Notes: generated from the sequence alone by a model not told the origin. A stretch of DNA of 61,767 nt from Ornithinibacillus gellani (GCF_003730295.1 NZ_QTSZ01000013.1:1-61767); one strand, 5' to 3'. Shown: positions 18,832 to 31,812, counted from the stretch's first letter. Program-made: numbers and translations.

Positions 18832-19368
18832 TTATTTAGCAGTCTTACCTTCCTTGCGGCGTACATATTCGTTTGCATAACGGATACCTTTACCTTTATA
18901 TGGCTCTGGGGATCTGATAGCACGAATGTTGGCAGCAATTGCACCAACTGCTTCTTTATCGATACCTTTTACAATAATTTGTGTGTTTTTTGGAACTTCA
19001 ATTTCGATGCCTTTATCTGGATCGATTTCAACCGGATGTGAATATCCTGCATTAACTACAAGTTTATTTCCCTGTTTTTGTGCACGATAACCAACACCGA
19101 TAATTTCTAGATGTTTTTCAAAGCCCTTGTGAACTCCTTCAACCATGTTGGCGATCAGGCTGCGAGTTGTTCCATGTAGGGAACGATGCTCTTTCTGTTC
19201 ACTTGGACGTTCAATTGTGACTTCATTATCTTTAACAGCAACCTTCATGTCATGATGAAGTGTTCTGGATAATTCACCTTTAGGTCCTTTAACGGTAACT
19301 TTGTTGCCGTCAAGCTTTACTTCCACACCTTCTGGAATTTGTATTGGTTTAAGTCCGATACGAGACAT
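18832..19368 (-). CDS. rplF: 50S ribosomal protein L6
   Basis: A 178-residue L6 made of two related domains, located near the factor-binding site. Landmarks are [29 protein letters not shown] and the C-terminal [20 protein letters not shown]. An in-frame ATG three codons earlier (19377) is rejected because it lies only three bases from GGAGG; the ATG at 19368 gives the family N-terminus at an eight-base spacing. Confidence 0.97.
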   Translation of the reverse strand: MSRIGLKPIQIPEGVEVKLDGNKVTVKGPKGELSRTLHHDMKVAVKDNEVTIERPSEQKEHRSLHGTTRSLIANMVEGVHKGFEKHLEIIGVGYRAQKQGNKLVVNAGYSHPVEIDPDKGIEIEVPKNTQIIVKGIDKEAVGAIAANIRAIRSPEPYKGKGIRYANEYVRRKEGKTAK

Positions 19369-19398
19369 TACATGCACCTCCTCATCAAAAAATGTTAA

Positions 19399-19797
19399 TT
19401 ACCATACGTATGCAAGTACTTCGCCGCCAACAGCCTGAGAACGTGCTTCTTTGTCAGAAAGCAATCCTTTGGATGTTGAAACAATTGCGATACCTAGACC
19501 GTTCAATACGCGAGGCACCTCATCTGCTTTTGCATAGACGCGAAGTCCAGGCTTACTAATACGTTTAATTCCTGTGATTACTTTTTCGCTGTTCGCACCG
19601 TATTTTAGGAAAATACGCAGAACACCTTGCTTGTTATCTTGAATGAATTCATAATCACGAACAAAACCTTCACGTTTTAGAATATCAGCAATATCCTGTT
19701 TAATTTTGGATGCTGGAAGCTCCAGCTTTTCATGTTTAACCATGTTGGCATTGCGGATACGAGTTAGCATATCTGCGATAGGATCAGTCATAACCAT
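19399..19797 (-). CDS. rpsH: 30S ribosomal protein S8
   Basis: A 132-residue S8, a primary 16S rRNA binder. It starts [20 protein letters not shown] and ends with the conserved [18 protein letters not shown] and GGEVLAYVW. In other bacteria S8 represses the spc operon; no obvious target hairpin was identified here. Confidence 0.98.
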   Translation of the reverse strand: MVMTDPIADMLTRIRNANMVKHEKLELPASKIKQDIADILKREGFVRDYEFIQDNKQGVLRIFLKYGANSEKVITGIKRISKPGLRVYAKADEVPRVLNGLGIAIVSTSKGLLSDKEARSQAVGGEVLAYVW

Positions 19798-19826
19798 TCA
19801 TAATTACCTCCTTCCCAAATCGGGGT

Positions 19827-20015
<189 letters not shown>

Positions 20016-20034
20016 TTACCCTCCTTGTATTAGC

Positions 20035-20181
20035 TCTTGTACTACGTTCAATGTCCATCAGATGATGTCGCATGTTTGAAGCAGCGAGCTCAAGTGGATC
20101 CAATCCGGATACATAGACCAGGCTGATCCAAAACAATATCGTCCATCATGAGATGGGCGGTCTTGAACTACCCCTCCGAGC
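20035..20181 (-). other. Unexplained intergenic stretch between rplE and rpsN
   Basis: About 150 bases with no credible gene lie inside the otherwise tightly packed spc operon. It begins with a ribosome-binding-site-like GGAGGGG right after the rplE stop and ends before the real rpsN site GGAGGG. It contains two small similar hairpins on the minus strand, CCATC-TCAT-GATGG and CATCA-TC-TGATG, each followed by GGAC and a nearby ATTG. This could be an inserted repeat or a small regulatory RNA. Confidence 0.4.
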
Positions 20182-20721
20182 TTATTTCTGGAAAGGCATG
20201 CCTAGTTGAGCCAACAGTTCGCGTGCTTCTTCGTCTGTGTTGGATGTTGTTACAATAACAATGTCCATACCGCGAATTTTACTTACTTTATCATAATTAA
20301 TTTCCGGGAAAATCAATTGTTCTTTCACGCCCAATGTGTAGTTTCCACGGCCGTCAAATGCTTTTTTGGAAATCCCACGGAAGTCGCGAACACGTGGAAG
20401 TGAAACTGCAATCAGCTTTTGCAAAAACTCATACATGCGCTCTCCACGCAAGGTAACTTTTGCACCAATTGGCATTCCTTCACGTAGACGGAATCCAGCA
20501 ATGGACTTCTTCGCACGAGTAACAACTGGCTTTTGTCCAGAAATTAATGATAGTTCTTCTACAGCACTATCCAATGCTTTCGAGTTTTGTACAGCGTCAC
20601 CAACACCCATGTTGATTACGATTTTCTCGATTGCAGGAGCCTGCATAACAGATTTATATTCGAATTTTTCCATCAGAGATGGTAGAACTTCTTCTTGATA
20701 TTTTTGTTTTAGTTGATTCAT
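20182..20721 (-). CDS. rplE: 50S ribosomal protein L5
   Basis: A 179-residue L5, which binds 5S rRNA and touches the P-site tRNA. Landmarks are [40 protein letters not shown] and the C-terminal [16 protein letters not shown]. Two tandem ATGs occur; the second (20719-20721) has the better eight-base spacing to GGAGG and gives the usual MNQLKQKY start. Confidence 0.98.
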   Translation of the reverse strand: MNQLKQKYQEEVLPSLMEKFEYKSVMQAPAIEKIVINMGVGDAVQNSKALDSAVEELSLISGQKPVVTRAKKSIAGFRLREGMPIGAKVTLRGERMYEFLQKLIAVSLPRVRDFRGISKKAFDGRGNYTLGVKEQLIFPEINYDKVSKIRGMDIVIVTTSNTDEEARELLAQLGMPFQK

Positions 20722-20747
20722 CATGTCGCCCTCCTTTCGTCGCTAAA

Positions 20748-21059
20748 TTATTTATCTAGAGCTTCACCGGATTTTTTAGCGATACGGACTTTCTTTCCAT
20801 CACGTACTTCATATCCAACACGGGTTGGTTCACCGGTTTTAGGGTCAATCGGCATTACATTGGAAACATGTACTGGTGCCTCTTGAGTTAGGATTCCACC
20901 TTGTGGGTTATCCTGAGAAGGCTTCGCGTGTTTTTTAATCATGTTTACACCTTCGACTAAAACGCGGTCTTTCTTTGGATATGCTTCTAAAATAGTCCCT
21001 TGCTTACCACGGTCTTTTCCGGAAATTACTTTGACTTTATCACCTTTTTTTACATGCAT
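20748..21059 (-). CDS. rplX: 50S ribosomal protein L24
   Basis: A 103-residue L24 with an N-terminal KOW motif ([20 protein letters not shown]) and [20 protein letters not shown]. It is an assembly initiator of the large subunit. It lies 34 bases after rplN. Confidence 0.98.
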   Translation of the reverse strand: MHVKKGDKVKVISGKDRGKQGTILEAYPKKDRVLVEGVNMIKKHAKPSQDNPQGGILTQEAPVHVSNVMPIDPKTGEPTRVGYEVRDGKKVRIAKKSGEALDK

Positions 21060-21093
21060 GCTTGACGCACCTCCTTACAAGGCTTTTCATTAC

Positions 21094-21501
<408 letters not shown>

Positions 21502-21505
21502 TTAA

Positions 21506-21769
21506 TTATATAATTACTGCTTCTTCCACAACTTCTACAAGGCGGAAACGCTTCGTAGCTGAGAGTGGACGAGTTTCCATGATGCGAACAACGTCACCGA
21601 TTTTCGCTTGGTTATTTTCATCATGAGTCTTGAACTTTTTAGAGTATTTTACACGCTTGCCATAAAGCTTGTGGAATTTGTATGTTTCAACCAATACAGT
21701 GATGGTTTTGTCCATTTTATCCGAAACAACACGGCCTGTGTATACTTTACGATTATTTCGTTCAGTCAT
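21506..21769 (-). CDS. rpsQ: 30S ribosomal protein S17
   Basis: An 87-residue S17, a primary 16S binder of OB fold. Landmarks are [37 protein letters not shown] and [18 protein letters not shown]. Confidence 0.98.
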   Translation of the reverse strand: MTERNNRKVYTGRVVSDKMDKTITVLVETYKFHKLYGKRVKYSKKFKTHDENNQAKIGDVVRIMETRPLSATKRFRLVEVVEEAVII

Positions 21770-21793
21770 TTGAGGCTAGCCTCCTCTCGGTTT

Positions 21794-21994
21794 CTAGTTA
21801 TTTACGCTTTTTTCACGTTGACGTACAACAGTTTTCATACGGGCAATGGATTTTTTCACTTCACGAATGCGTGCGGTGTTTTCCAATTGGCCAGTTGCTA
21901 GCTGGAAGCGCAAATTAAATAGTTCTTCTTTAAGTGTTTTTGCTTTTTGTTCAATTTCGGCAGTGGTTAGTTCTCTGATTTCATTAGCCTTCAT
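21794..21994 (-). CDS. rpmC: 50S ribosomal protein L29
   Basis: A 66-residue two-helix L29 at the exit tunnel, where trigger factor and SRP dock. It starts [20 protein letters not shown]. The frame is open eight codons further upstream, but the ATG at 21994 is the family start. It overlaps the end of rplP by eleven bases and has GGTGGTG upstream, so it is translationally coupled. Confidence 0.97.
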   Translation of the reverse strand: MKANEIRELTTAEIEQKAKTLKEELFNLRFQLATGQLENTARIREVKKSIARMKTVVRQREKSVNN

Positions 21995-22418
21995 TGATTT
22001 CACCACCAATTTCTTCACGTTTTACGAATTTAGTTTTGATCGGTAGTTTATGAGAAGCAAGACGCAGCGCTTCACGTGCAACCTCTTCTGATACTCCAGC
22101 GATTTCAAACATAATCTTTCCAGGTTTAACTACTGCAACCCATCCTTCAGGAGCACCTTTACCGGAACCCATTCGAACTTCAAGGGGTTTTGCAGTATAT
22201 GGCTTATCAGGGAAGATTTTAATCCACACCTTACCGCCACGTTTCATATAACGAGTCATTGCAATACGAGCAGCTTCAATCTGACGACTCGTAATCCAAG
22301 TTGCTTCTGTTGCTTGTAGGCCGTATTCGCCAAATGCAACAGTTGTGCCGCCTTTCGCTTGCCCTTTCATGCGTCCTCTATGTTGTCTACGATATTTAAC
22401 ACGTTTAGGCATTAACAT
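21984..22418 (-). CDS. rplP: 50S ribosomal protein L16
   Basis: A 144-residue L16 near the A-site and peptidyl transferase centre. Landmarks are [39 protein letters not shown] and [20 protein letters not shown]. Overlaps rpmC. Confidence 0.98.
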   Translation of the reverse strand: MLMPKRVKYRRQHRGRMKGQAKGGTTVAFGEYGLQATEATWITSRQIEAARIAMTRYMKRGGKVWIKIFPDKPYTAKPLEVRMGSGKGAPEGWVAVVKPGKIMFEIAGVSEEVAREALRLASHKLPIKTKFVKREEIGGEINEG

Positions 22419-22436
22419 AATGCGTTGCCCCCTTCC

Positions 22437-23078
22437 TTATTTTTTAGGTTTAGCTGGAAGGACTTCTCCACGGTAGATCCACACTTTAACGCCCAATTTT
22501 CCGTAGGTTGTATCTGCTTCTGCTGTACCATAGTCGATATCAGCACGCAATGTGTGTAGTGGTACTGTTCCTTCACTATAATGTTCCGCGCGAGCGATGT
22601 CTGCTCCGCCTAGACGTCCGGAAACCTGTGTCTTAATTCCTTTTGCTCCTCCACGCATAGCACGTTGAATAGCTTGCTTTTGAGCACGACGGAATGAAAT
22701 ACGGTTTTCCAATTGACGTGCGATGTTGTCAGCAACCAATTTTGCATTGACATCGACTTTCTTAATTTCAACGATATTGATATGAACTCGCTTGCCAGTC
22801 AAGCTGTTCAATGATTTACGTAATGCTTCAACTTCAGATCCGCCTTTACCAATTACCATTCCTGGCTTACCAGTATGAACAGTAATGTTTACACGGTTTG
22901 CTGCACGTTCGATTTCGATAGAAGAAACAGCAGCTGTGCTCAAGCGGTTCTCAAGATATTCTCTAATTTTGATATCTTCATGCAGCAAGTCTGCATAGTC
23001 TTTGTCAGCATACCACTTGGATTCCCAATCCTTAATGATACCGACACGAAGACCGGTTGGATTTACTTTTTGACCCAC
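22437..23078 (-). CDS. rpsC: 30S ribosomal protein S3
   Basis: A 213-residue S3 with an N-terminal KH domain (the [19 protein letters not shown] loop) and a C-terminal domain that lines the mRNA entry channel and has helicase activity with S4 and S5. It is three bases away from rplV, so the pair is tightly coupled. Confidence 0.98.
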   Translation of the reverse strand: MGQKVNPTGLRVGIIKDWESKWYADKDYADLLHEDIKIREYLENRLSTAAVSSIEIERAANRVNITVHTGKPGMVIGKGGSEVEALRKSLNSLTGKRVHINIVEIKKVDVNAKLVADNIARQLENRISFRRAQKQAIQRAMRGGAKGIKTQVSGRLGGADIARAEHYSEGTVPLHTLRADIDYGTAEADTTYGKLGVKVWIYRGEVLPAKPKK

Positions 23079-23081
23079 TGA

Positions 23082-23423
23082 CTATCCCTCCTTCTTTTCT
23101 GTTACAACAACTGTAATATGGCTCGTGCGTTTGTTTATTTTACTTGCGCTTCCTTGTGCACGTGGACGGAAACGTTTTAATGTAGCACCTTCATTTACAA
23201 ATGCTTCGGAAACAACTAGATTATCCGTGTCCATTTCGTAGTTATGCTCTGCATTTGCAATAGCGGAATTTAGAACTTTTTCTACGACTGGAGAAGCACT
23301 GCGTTGTGTGTTGCGCAGAATAGCAACTGCTTCGCCAACATTTTTTCCTCGAATTAAATCAATTACAAGACGGACTTTACGAGGAGCAATACGAACTGAT
23401 TTCGCAACGGCTTTAGCTTGCAT
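23082..23423 (-). CDS. rplV: 50S ribosomal protein L22
   Basis: A 113-residue L22 whose beta-hairpin lines the exit tunnel. Landmarks are [20 protein letters not shown] and the hairpin [20 protein letters not shown], in which the macrolide-relevant region is of wild-type length. Confidence 0.98.
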   Translation of the reverse strand: MQAKAVAKSVRIAPRKVRLVIDLIRGKNVGEAVAILRNTQRSASPVVEKVLNSAIANAEHNYEMDTDNLVVSEAFVNEGATLKRFRPRAQGSASKINKRTSHITVVVTEKKEG

Positions 23424-23441
23424 TTGGAGTGCCTCCTCTCA

Positions 23442-23720
23442 TTAGCGTTTTGTTTTCTTATCATCGCCGGCATGACCCTTAAACGTACGGGTTGGGGCGA
23501 ATTCACCTAGTTTATGACCTACCATATCTTCGGTGATATATACTGGAACGTGTTTACGTCCATCATGAACTGCAATTGTGTGTCCTACAAACGTTGGAAA
23601 AATAGTTGAACGGCGTGACCAAGTTTTAACAACTCTCTTCTTGTCAGACTCATTCAAGCTATCAACCTTCTTCAATAGATGTTCATCTGCAAAAGGTCCC
23701 TTTTTTAAGCTACGACCCAT
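23442..23720 (-). CDS. rpsS: 30S ribosomal protein S19
   Basis: A 92-residue S19 of the 30S head, partner of S13. Landmarks are [20 protein letters not shown], the [20 protein letters not shown] segment and [18 protein letters not shown]. Confidence 0.98.
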   Translation of the reverse strand: MGRSLKKGPFADEHLLKKVDSLNESDKKRVVKTWSRRSTIFPTFVGHTIAVHDGRKHVPVYITEDMVGHKLGEFAPTRTFKGHAGDDKKTKR

Positions 23721-23777
23721 GGATAAACCTCCCTTCGCAATTGAGAGACGGGGCTTGATGCCCGCCCTAAATTCTTA

Positions 23778-24608
23778 TTATCTCTTACGTTCACGTACGA
23801 TATATTGATTGGATGGTTTATTGCGCTTGCGTGTTTTGTAACCAAGAGTTGGTTTGCCCCATGGTGACATTGGAGACTTACGTCCGATTGGAGAACGTCC
23901 TTCCCCTCCACCGTGTGGGTGATCGATTGGGTTCATAGCAGAACCACGAACTGCCGGGCGCTTACCTAACCAGCGTGAGCGACCTGCTTTACCAACGCGT
24001 ACAAGCTCATGTTCAATGTTTCCAACTTGACCAACTGTTGCACGGCAAGTAGTTAGAATCAAGCGAACTTCACCTGATGCAAGGCGTACAAGTGTATATT
24101 TTCCTTCACGTCCTAGAATTTGTGCTTCAGCACCAGCAGAACGAGCAAGCTGTCCACCGTTACCAGGCTTCAATTCTACGTTATGAATAATTGTACCAAC
24201 TGGAATATTTCCTAGTGGCAATGCATTTCCAAGCTTGATGTCAGCTTCTGTACCAGATTCGATCATTTGACCAACCTGCAAGCCTTTTGGAGCTAGGATA
24301 TAACGTTTTTCACCATCAACATAATGAATTAATGCAATATTTGCAGAGCGGTTTGGATCGTATTCGATAGTTGCAACACGTCCTGGTACTGCGTCCTTAT
24401 CGCGCTTAAAGTCGATAATACGGTACTGGCGCTTATGGCCACCGCCTTGATGACGAGTAGTGATTCTCCCTTGGTTGTTACGACCTCCGCGGCTATGCAA
24501 AGGGCTTAATAGGGATTTTTCTGGTTTGTCTGTTGTGATTTCTGCATAATCTAGTACAGACATATTACGACGACCATTTGAAGTAGGTCTGAATTTTTTA
24601 ATCGCCAT
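23778..24608 (-). CDS. rplB: 50S ribosomal protein L2
   Basis: A 276-residue L2 needed for peptidyl transfer and subunit joining. It carries the SH3-like/OB fold region and the C-terminal [20 protein letters not shown] loop with the conserved histidine near the catalytic centre. The frame extends six codons upstream, but the ATG at 24608 gives the usual [10 protein letters not shown] start and has AAGGAGG nine bases away. Confidence 0.98.
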   Translation of the reverse strand: MAIKKFRPTSNGRRNMSVLDYAEITTDKPEKSLLSPLHSRGGRNNQGRITTRHQGGGHKRQYRIIDFKRDKDAVPGRVATIEYDPNRSANIALIHYVDGEKRYILAPKGLQVGQMIESGTEADIKLGNALPLGNIPVGTIIHNVELKPGNGGQLARSAGAEAQILGREGKYTLVRLASGEVRLILTTCRATVGQVGNIEHELVRVGKAGRSRWLGKRPAVRGSAMNPIDHPHGGGEGRSPIGRKSPMSPWGKPTLGYKTRKRNKPSNQYIVRERKR

Positions 24609-24638
24609 CTTTTTTCCCTCCTTCACTTACGATTTTTC

Positions 24639-24926
24639 TTAGCCTTCAAAGAAGTCCAGGTCTTTGCTGTCTTCTGAAAGCTGTACGATTGCTTTCTTGC
24701 GATCGGATCTATATCCGCCATAACGGCCCATCCGCTTAAATTTACCTTTAAGGTTCATTGTGTTTACTTTTTCGACCTTCACACCGAAGATGACTTCAAC
24801 AGCATCTTTAATCTCTGTTTTATTCGCTTTCGGGTTTACTTCGAAAGTATATTTCTTTTCTGCCATCAAATCAGCAGAGTTCTCTGTAATGACAGGGCGC
24901 TTAATAACATCACGTGCATCTTTCAT
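24639..24926 (-). CDS. rplW: 50S ribosomal protein L23
   Basis: A 95-residue L23 at the tunnel exit, the docking site of trigger factor and SRP. Landmarks are [37 protein letters not shown] and [18 protein letters not shown]. Its ATG overlaps the rplD stop by one base. Confidence 0.98.
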   Translation of the reverse strand: MKDARDVIKRPVITENSADLMAEKKYTFEVNPKANKTEIKDAVEVIFGVKVEKVNTMNLKGKFKRMGRYGGYRSDRKKAIVQLSEDSKDLDFFEG

Positions 24927-25549
24927 TATGAAAGCACCTCCCCTGCTTTTTCAGCTGCCTCTTTCGTAAGGATCAGCTTGTCATGCGACATCAAATCCAA
25001 AACATTGACTTGGTCGACAGTGATTACTTTAACTGCCTTTAGATTGTTAGCAGATCGTGCAACATTTTCGTTATGATCTGTTGTTACAACCAATACTTTT
25101 TCATCAACGTTCAAGCTTGCAAGCATGTTAACAAAGTCCTTTGTTTTAGGCGCATCAAATGCCAGTCCTTCCAATACAACCAGGTTTTCTTCTTTTACCT
25201 TGGATGAAAGTGCTGATTTAAGCGCTAAACGACGTACTTTCTTAGGTAGCTTGTAGCTGTAGCTGCGTGGAGTCGGTCCAAAGACAACGCCACCACCTAC
25301 CCATTGTGGTGAACGAATGGAACCTTGACGCGCACGTCCTGTTCCTTTTTGACGCCACGGCTTACGTCCGCCGCCACGTACTTCAGAACGATTTTTTACT
25401 GCATGTGTACCTTGGCGTAGAGACGCTTGTTGCATCACTACTGCTTCGTGCAGCACATGAATGTTTGGCTCAATGCCGAATACGGAATCATTCAATTCCA
25501 ATTCTCCAGCCTGTGAACCGTCTTGTTTAAATAATGTTACCTTAGGCAT
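24926..25549 (-). CDS. rplD: 50S ribosomal protein L4
   Basis: A 207-residue L4. The long loop that reaches the exit tunnel constriction is visible as [20 protein letters not shown] followed by [20 protein letters not shown]. In enteric bacteria L4 also represses the S10 operon; in Bacilli this is not established. Coupled to rplW. Confidence 0.98.
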   Translation of the reverse strand: MPKVTLFKQDGSQAGELELNDSVFGIEPNIHVLHEAVVMQQASLRQGTHAVKNRSEVRGGGRKPWRQKGTGRARQGSIRSPQWVGGGVVFGPTPRSYSYKLPKKVRRLALKSALSSKVKEENLVVLEGLAFDAPKTKDFVNMLASLNVDEKVLVVTTDHNENVARSANNLKAVKVITVDQVNVLDLMSHDKLILTKEAAEKAGEVLS

Positions 25550-25575
25550 GACATATCCTCCTTTCGTGTCAATAA

Positions 25576-26205
25576 TCAGTTAGCCTTTATAGCAGTACTA
25601 ACTTTCACGACTGATTTTTTTGGTCCGGGAACATTCCCTTTAACGAGCAACAGGTTACGTTCTGCATCCACATTAACAATTTCCAGGTTCTGGATTGTTA
25701 CTGTTTCAGAGCCCATATGTCCTGCGAGTTTTTTACCTTTGAAAACACGACTTCCGTCAACAGAACCCATTGAACCAGGTCCGCGATGATAGCGTGAACC
25801 GTGTGTCATTGGTCCGCGAGATTGGTTATGACGCTTAATTGCGCCTTGGAAACCTTTCCCTTTGGATGTTCCTGTTACATCAACCTTGTCTCCTGCTTGA
25901 AATATTTCAACGCTCAATTCTTGACCTACTTCATACTCATCAAGATTAGCGTTACGGATTTCACGAACGTAGCGCTTAGGGGCTGTGTTTGCTTTTTCAG
26001 CATGACCTTTTTCCGCTTTGTTTGAACGTGATTCCTTTACATCTGCAAAACCGATTTGTAGTGCTTCATAACCATCATTTTCTAATGTTCTTTTTTGTAG
26101 AACTACGTTTGGCTCAGCCTGGATAACCGTTACTGGGATTAGCTCACCGTCTTCGGAAAAAAGCTGAGTCATGCCGATTTTACGACCTAAGATTCCTTTC
26201 GCCAT
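25576..26205 (-). CDS. rplC: 50S ribosomal protein L3
   Basis: A 209-residue L3, an early assembly protein near the peptidyl transferase centre. Landmarks are [20 protein letters not shown], the central loop [20 protein letters not shown] and [20 protein letters not shown]. Confidence 0.98.
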   Translation of the reverse strand: MAKGILGRKIGMTQLFSEDGELIPVTVIQAEPNVVLQKRTLENDGYEALQIGFADVKESRSNKAEKGHAEKANTAPKRYVREIRNANLDEYEVGQELSVEIFQAGDKVDVTGTSKGKGFQGAIKRHNQSRGPMTHGSRYHRGPGSMGSVDGSRVFKGKKLAGHMGSETVTIQNLEIVNVDAERNLLLVKGNVPGPKKSVVKVSTAIKAN

Positions 26206-26239
26206 CCGTTACACCTCCTATAGTAAAAAAGATAATTTT

Positions 26240-26572
<333 letters not shown>

Positions 26573-26601
26573 TCATTATAGACATACTCCGTGAAAATTT
26601 C

Positions 26602-26639
26602 TTGGCAGCCAGCCATGGCAAAGGGGCCGGGTGTGCCAA
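26602..26639 (-). ncRNA. Leader hairpin of the S10 operon
   Basis: On the minus strand TTGGCA, ACCCGGCC, loop, GGCTGG and TGCCAA form a long interrupted stem in the rpsJ leader. It lies between the proximal promoter and the rpsJ start and has no T run. Ribosomal protein leaders are common at this position in Firmicutes; the ligand is unknown. Confidence 0.45.
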
Positions 26640-26679
26640 CAACCTCTCACTTCATCGCCTTCGAGTGACCAACATTCTT

Positions 26680-26708
26680 ATTATATAGAATGTCTATGGT
26701 CAATGCAA
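26680..26708 (-). promoter_or_regulatory. S10 operon promoter, proximal
   Basis: Minus-strand TTGCAT (26703-26708) and TATAAT (26680-26685) with a 17-base spacer. Confidence 0.65.
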
Positions 26709-26745
26709 CCTTTTTTTAATCCATTCATTCGTTGCACATCAATGT

Positions 26746-26774
26746 ATTATACATACTTTTTTCAATGATTGCAA
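26746..26774 (-). promoter_or_regulatory. S10 operon promoter, distal
   Basis: Minus-strand TTGCAA (26769-26774) and TATAAT (26746-26751) with a 17-base spacer, 66 bases upstream of the proximal promoter. Tandem promoters are common for strongly growth-regulated operons. Confidence 0.6.
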
Positions 26775-26896
26775 GGGTTGTAGTGAACTTTTTTTATGGG
26801 AAATATGTAGCGTTGTATATTAAACTTTTATCTAGCTATTTAAATATAAAAATCAACCTTTTTCACAAAAGGAGTAACTTCTTCCTATAAAAATAA

Positions 26897-26942
26897 CTTG
26901 GCTCCAGCCTGCCTTTTATAAGCATACTGGAGCCGTATTTTT
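26897..26942. terminator. Terminator after the DUF1646 gene
   Basis: GGCTCCAG (26900-26907) and CTGGAGCC (26927-26934) form an eight-bp stem. On the minus strand AAGTTATTTTTA follows, on the plus strand GTATTTTTTAT, so it may act in both directions. It separates the transporter gene from the S10 promoters. Confidence 0.7.
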
Positions 26943-26967
26943 TATATTGTATTTTTTTCTTCCTATA

Positions 26968-27993
26968 TTATATTACAAAAATGACGACAACGAAATATAT
27001 TCCCATCGCAATCAAGCCAATAGGAAATGCAAACTTAGCATATTCCCAGCTTGTAATTTTTAATTTTCCTGCTGCGATGATATTCGGAATATTTCCAGGG
27101 ATCAACATACCGCCACTGACCAGCAAGCCTAGAAGCAAAGCTTTAATCGTACCTTCTGCCATTGCTGGGCTAACCTCAGCTGCAGCAAGGGTTGCATTAT
27201 CAAGTACAGCTGAAATCATATTGATCCAATATAAAATCAGTGGATTGAGATCCAGTAAGAAACGTTCGATGAATGGCTGAAATCCAGCACCTAAAAAGGT
27301 CAATGCCATGACGAATAAATATATCTTGATGCTTCGCATTACGATTTCCATATAGGATTCTGTTTCCGTTTTTCTTTCTGTTTTATCCGTCTCTTGTTGT
27401 TGTTGCTTACGTGGACGAATAAACAAGGCAGATAACACACCGAATACGATGACTCCAGGTATGACATAAATACCCACTAACTTTAATAGATAGAGAAAGC
27501 TTTCATTTAGGCTGCCAACCACAATTGTGGACAATGGCTCACCTATTGGTGTCAGCACCGCACCAAGTCCAATAGCATAACAAGCAAGGATGATTAAACG
27601 TATTTCCGACTTCCGATCCAGTTGCAGCACGCTAACTATTGCCACCAAAATAACAGCTGCAACAATAGCTGTAATGATACTGGATAATAGACCAAGCACA
27701 ATGACCATTAATGCAATAAATAAACGATATGGCATGGCGTTCGAAATACCAATAATCCCTTTCTCAATCGGGGATTGAAACCATCTAAACAATAATCCTG
27801 CAACCAGAACCGCCAAGGTAATATTAATTGGATGGGTTAATGCTTCTATTAATAAATCACGGCTAAATACACCGCTGACAATGACAGACAGAACCCCCAT
27901 GATAAATAGAAACACTTCCAAGTTTCGCTCTACTAGCTTCGTAAAAGGAAGCAATAGTACAAGCACTAGAATAATCGATAAACCAACAATCAT
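26968..27993 (-). CDS. DUF1646 family putative cation (Na+) transporter
   Basis: A 341-residue integral membrane protein with about ten helices. Motifs such as ACYAIGLGAVLTPIGEPLST and the second-half ISAVLDNATLAAAEV recall the two inverted halves of ion-transporter superfamily antiporters, and overall it matches the DUF1646 family of predicted Na+ transporters. It would move Na+ or another cation across the membrane. It has a hydrophilic QQQQETDKTERKTETES loop in the middle. It replaces the gene (ybaC) found here in B. subtilis. The 230-base leader carries the features expected of the riboswitch class known to control DUF1646 genes. Confidence 0.8.
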   Translation of the reverse strand: MIVGLSIILVLVLLLPFTKLVERNLEVFLFIMGVLSVIVSGVFSRDLLIEALTHPINITLAVLVAGLLFRWFQSPIEKGIIGISNAMPYRLFIALMVIVLGLLSSIITAIVAAVILVAIVSVLQLDRKSEIRLIILACYAIGLGAVLTPIGEPLSTIVVGSLNESFLYLLKLVGIYVIPGVIVFGVLSALFIRPRKQQQQETDKTERKTETESYMEIVMRSIKIYLFVMALTFLGAGFQPFIERFLLDLNPLILYWINMISAVLDNATLAAAEVSPAMAEGTIKALLLGLLVSGGMLIPGNIPNIIAAGKLKITSWEYAKFAFPIGLIAMGIYFVVVIFVI

Positions 27994-28029
27994 TTACATT
28001 TCCCCTCTCTTTTTCCCACAAGCTTATAC

Positions 28030-28205
28030 TGTTTAGAAAACTTGGCCGTCACCAAGCTTCTTGGTAGTCATATTAGCTGCACTTGTGTAGTAAAAAAAGT
28101 GTTTATTCTTTTTTTACTACCAAAATAGATGGGCAAAAAAACGCAAAAAGAGCCCATCTACCAAGGCATAGAAACCCCTTGGTGACAGACTCCTCCTAAA
28201 ACAGC
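28030..28205 (-). promoter_or_regulatory. Candidate Na+-I (DUF1646-motif) riboswitch and expression platform
   Basis: The minus-strand leader of the DUF1646 gene contains, in order: GGAGGAGTCTGTC, a hairpin ACCAAGG/CCTTGGT (28183-28160), a hairpin TAGATGGGC/GCCCATCTA (28160-28126), a 13-bp hairpin GTAGTAAAAAAAG/CTTTTTTTACTAC (28120-28087), then mutually exclusive pairings: CTACCAAG with CTTGGT(AG), or GCTTGG-TGACGG-CCAAG followed by TTTTC. The last is a terminator-like stem. Na+-I riboswitches, first found as the DUF1646 RNA motif, lie upstream of such genes. The assignment rests on context and this architecture, not on a model search. A weak promoter (TGATAA, 17 bases, TATAAA at 28212-28240) precedes it. 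Confidence 0.55.
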
Positions 28206-28374
28206 ATTTATTTTATAACGTATTGGGTGTTAGTTTATCATACCTAATTCCAAATAGCAAACCATAATTATAGCTCTTTCAAGAAATCATCTATGTAGCA
28301 TAAATAGGTTTTCCTTTGAAAATCATTCTGGCACTATATTTGTGAATGGATGATTTAAGTTGATCATTAAACAG

Positions 28375-28408
28375 AAAAAACAGGCAGCGTGCACACTGCC
28401 TGTTTTTT
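28375..28408 (-). terminator. str operon terminator after tuf
   Basis: CAGGCAG and CTGCCTG with flanking A6 and T6 tracts form a classical intrinsic terminator just past the tuf stop; the tracts make it bidirectional. Confidence 0.85.
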
Positions 28409-28422
28409 ATCATTAAGTTCAA

Positions 28423-29613
<1,191 letters not shown>

Positions 29614-29704
29614 TTATAGTTCCTCCTTTGAATAAATAAAAGATTATTTTTGTATTCACAGCCAAGATTCAACTAGGAAAGTTTTTTCTTAGCAGTCAAT
29701 TAAA

Positions 29705-29733
29705 GTTATACTTGAGTTTGATGAAAAAATCAA
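29705..29733 (-). promoter_or_regulatory. tuf promoter
   Basis: Minus-strand TTGATT (29728-29733) and TATAAC (29705-29710) with a 17-base spacer, right after the fusA stop. Confidence 0.5.
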
Positions 29734-31812
29734 TTATTCACCAGCATTTTTTTGGATAATTTCTTCAGAAATGCTTTTTGGCACTTCTTCATAGTGATCA
29801 AAGAACATTGTGAATGTACCACGGCCTTGCGTGTTAGAACGCAGGGAGGTTGCATAACCAAACATTTCTGCTAGTGGTACAAATCCTCTTACTACCTGTG
29901 CATTACCGCGAGCTTCCATTCCTTCAACACGGCCACGGCGTGAAGTAACATCACCCATGATATCGCCCATGTATTCTTCAGGAATTGTGATTTCAACCTT
30001 CATCATAGGCTCAAGCAGAACTGGATTACATTTATCCTTTGCAGCTCTTAAAGCCATAGATCCGGCAATCTTAAATGCCATCTCGTTGGAGTCAACGTCG
30101 TGGTAGCTACCATCATATAGAGCAGCTTTCACGTCAATTAGTGGATAGCCGGCAAGTACACCGTTTTCCAATGCTTCACGAATTCCATTTTCAACAGAAG
30201 GAATGTATTCGCGTGGTACTACCCCACCAACAATTTTATTTTCAAATTCAAAGCCAGCGCCTTCTTCGTTTGGCTCAAATTTAACCCAAACGTGTCCGTA
30301 CTGACCGCGTCCACCAGACTGACGAATGAACTTACCTTCTACCTCTGCAGAAGAACGGAAAGTTTCACGATATGCAACCTGTGGCGCACCAACGTTAGCT
30401 TCCACTTTAAATTCACGCTTCAGACGGTCAACAATTACATCCAGGTGAAGCTCACCCATACCAGAGATGATCGTTTGACCAGTCTCGGGATTCGTTTCTG
30501 CTGTAAAGGTTGGATCCTCTTCAGCAAGCTTACCCAATGCGATACCCATTTTATCCTGGTCTGCCTTTGTTTTCGGCTCAATAGCAACACCGATAACCGG
30601 CTCTGGGAATTCCATGGATTCCAAAATAACTGGGCTCTTTTCGTCACATAGTGTATCACCAGTAGACGTATCTTTCAAACCAACTGCCGCAGCGATATCT
30701 CCGCAGTGAATAACAGAGATCTCTTCACGAGAGTTAGCATGCATCTGTAGAATACGACCAATACGTTCGCGTTTGTTCTTCACAGAGTTTAGTACGTAAG
30801 AACCTGCGTTCAATGTACCAGAATATACACGGAAGAATGTAAGCTTACCAACATATGGGTCAGTCATTACTTTAAATGCAAGTGCAGCAAATGGTTCTTT
30901 ATCATCTGCAACACGCTTTGTTTCTTCTTCCGTACCTGGAACAATACCTTCGATAGCTGCAACATCAGTTGGAGCTGGCAAGTATTCCAATACACCGTCA
31001 AGAAGTAACTGAACACCTTTGTTTTTAAATGCTGAACCACAGAATACAGGGTAAAGCTCTACATTTAGTGTAGCTTTACGAATTGCTTTTCTTAGTTCAT
31101 CATTGGAGATCTCTTCTCCCTCAAGGTATTTCATCATTAGATCTTCATCCAATTCAGAAACAGCCTCAACCAATTCCGCACGAAGCTCTTCAGCTTTTTC
31201 ACGGTATTCTTCAGGGATTTCACGTGCTTCATCACGTGTTCCAAGATCATCTAAATAAAAATGTGCTTCCATCTCGATTAAGTCAATAATTCCTTCAAAA
31301 TTATCTTCCGCACCGATTGGCAGCTGCACCGGGCGTGCATTTGCACCTAAGCGTTCACGTAGTGTGTTTGTCGCATACAAGAAGTCCGCGCCAATTTTAT
31401 CCATTTTATTAATGAATACAGCTCTTGGTACGCCATAGGTTGTTGCTTGACGCCATACTGTTTCGGTTTGTGGTTCAACACCTGATTGAGCATCAAGTAC
31501 AGTTACCGCACCATCCAGTACGCGTAGAGAACGTTCAACTTCAACTGTGAAGTCTACGTGTCCAGGTGTATCAATAATGTTGATTCGATGGTTTTTCCAC
31601 TGAGCGGTTGTAGCAGCAGACGTGATTGTAATTCCACGTTCTTGCTCCTGCTCCATCCAGTCCATCTGTGAAGCACCTTCATGTGTTTCACCAATTTTAT
31701 GAATGCGTCCTGTGTAGAAAAGAATACGTTCCGTAGTAGTGGTTTTACCTGCATCAATGTGTGCCATAATACCAATGTTACGTGTCTTTTCCAAGGAGAA
31801 CTCTCTAGCCAT
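29734..31812 (-). CDS. fusA: Elongation factor G
   Basis: A 692-residue translocase GTPase. GTP motifs are AHIDAGKTT (17-25), DTPGHVDF and NKMDKIGAD; the domain IV region contains [10 protein letters not shown] with the loop that enters the decoding site. Full length; the regions around domain III that mutate in fusidic-acid resistance appear ordinary. Confidence 0.99.
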   Translation of the reverse strand: MAREFSLEKTRNIGIMAHIDAGKTTTTERILFYTGRIHKIGETHEGASQMDWMEQEQERGITITSAATTAQWKNHRINIIDTPGHVDFTVEVERSLRVLDGAVTVLDAQSGVEPQTETVWRQATTYGVPRAVFINKMDKIGADFLYATNTLRERLGANARPVQLPIGAEDNFEGIIDLIEMEAHFYLDDLGTRDEAREIPEEYREKAEELRAELVEAVSELDEDLMMKYLEGEEISNDELRKAIRKATLNVELYPVFCGSAFKNKGVQLLLDGVLEYLPAPTDVAAIEGIVPGTEEETKRVADDKEPFAALAFKVMTDPYVGKLTFFRVYSGTLNAGSYVLNSVKNKRERIGRILQMHANSREEISVIHCGDIAAAVGLKDTSTGDTLCDEKSPVILESMEFPEPVIGVAIEPKTKADQDKMGIALGKLAEEDPTFTAETNPETGQTIISGMGELHLDVIVDRLKREFKVEANVGAPQVAYRETFRSSAEVEGKFIRQSGGRGQYGHVWVKFEPNEEGAGFEFENKIVGGVVPREYIPSVENGIREALENGVLAGYPLIDVKAALYDGSYHDVDSNEMAFKIAGSMALRAAKDKCNPVLLEPMMKVEITIPEEYMGDIMGDVTSRRGRVEGMEARGNAQVVRGFVPLAEMFGYATSLRSNTQGRGTFTMFFDHYEEVPKSISEEIIQKNAGE

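Noticed and set aside
20080-20142. 19-codon frame MMDDIVLDQPGLCIRIGST in the rplE-rpsN gap
   Set aside because: No ribosome binding site at a useful distance and no recognisable features.
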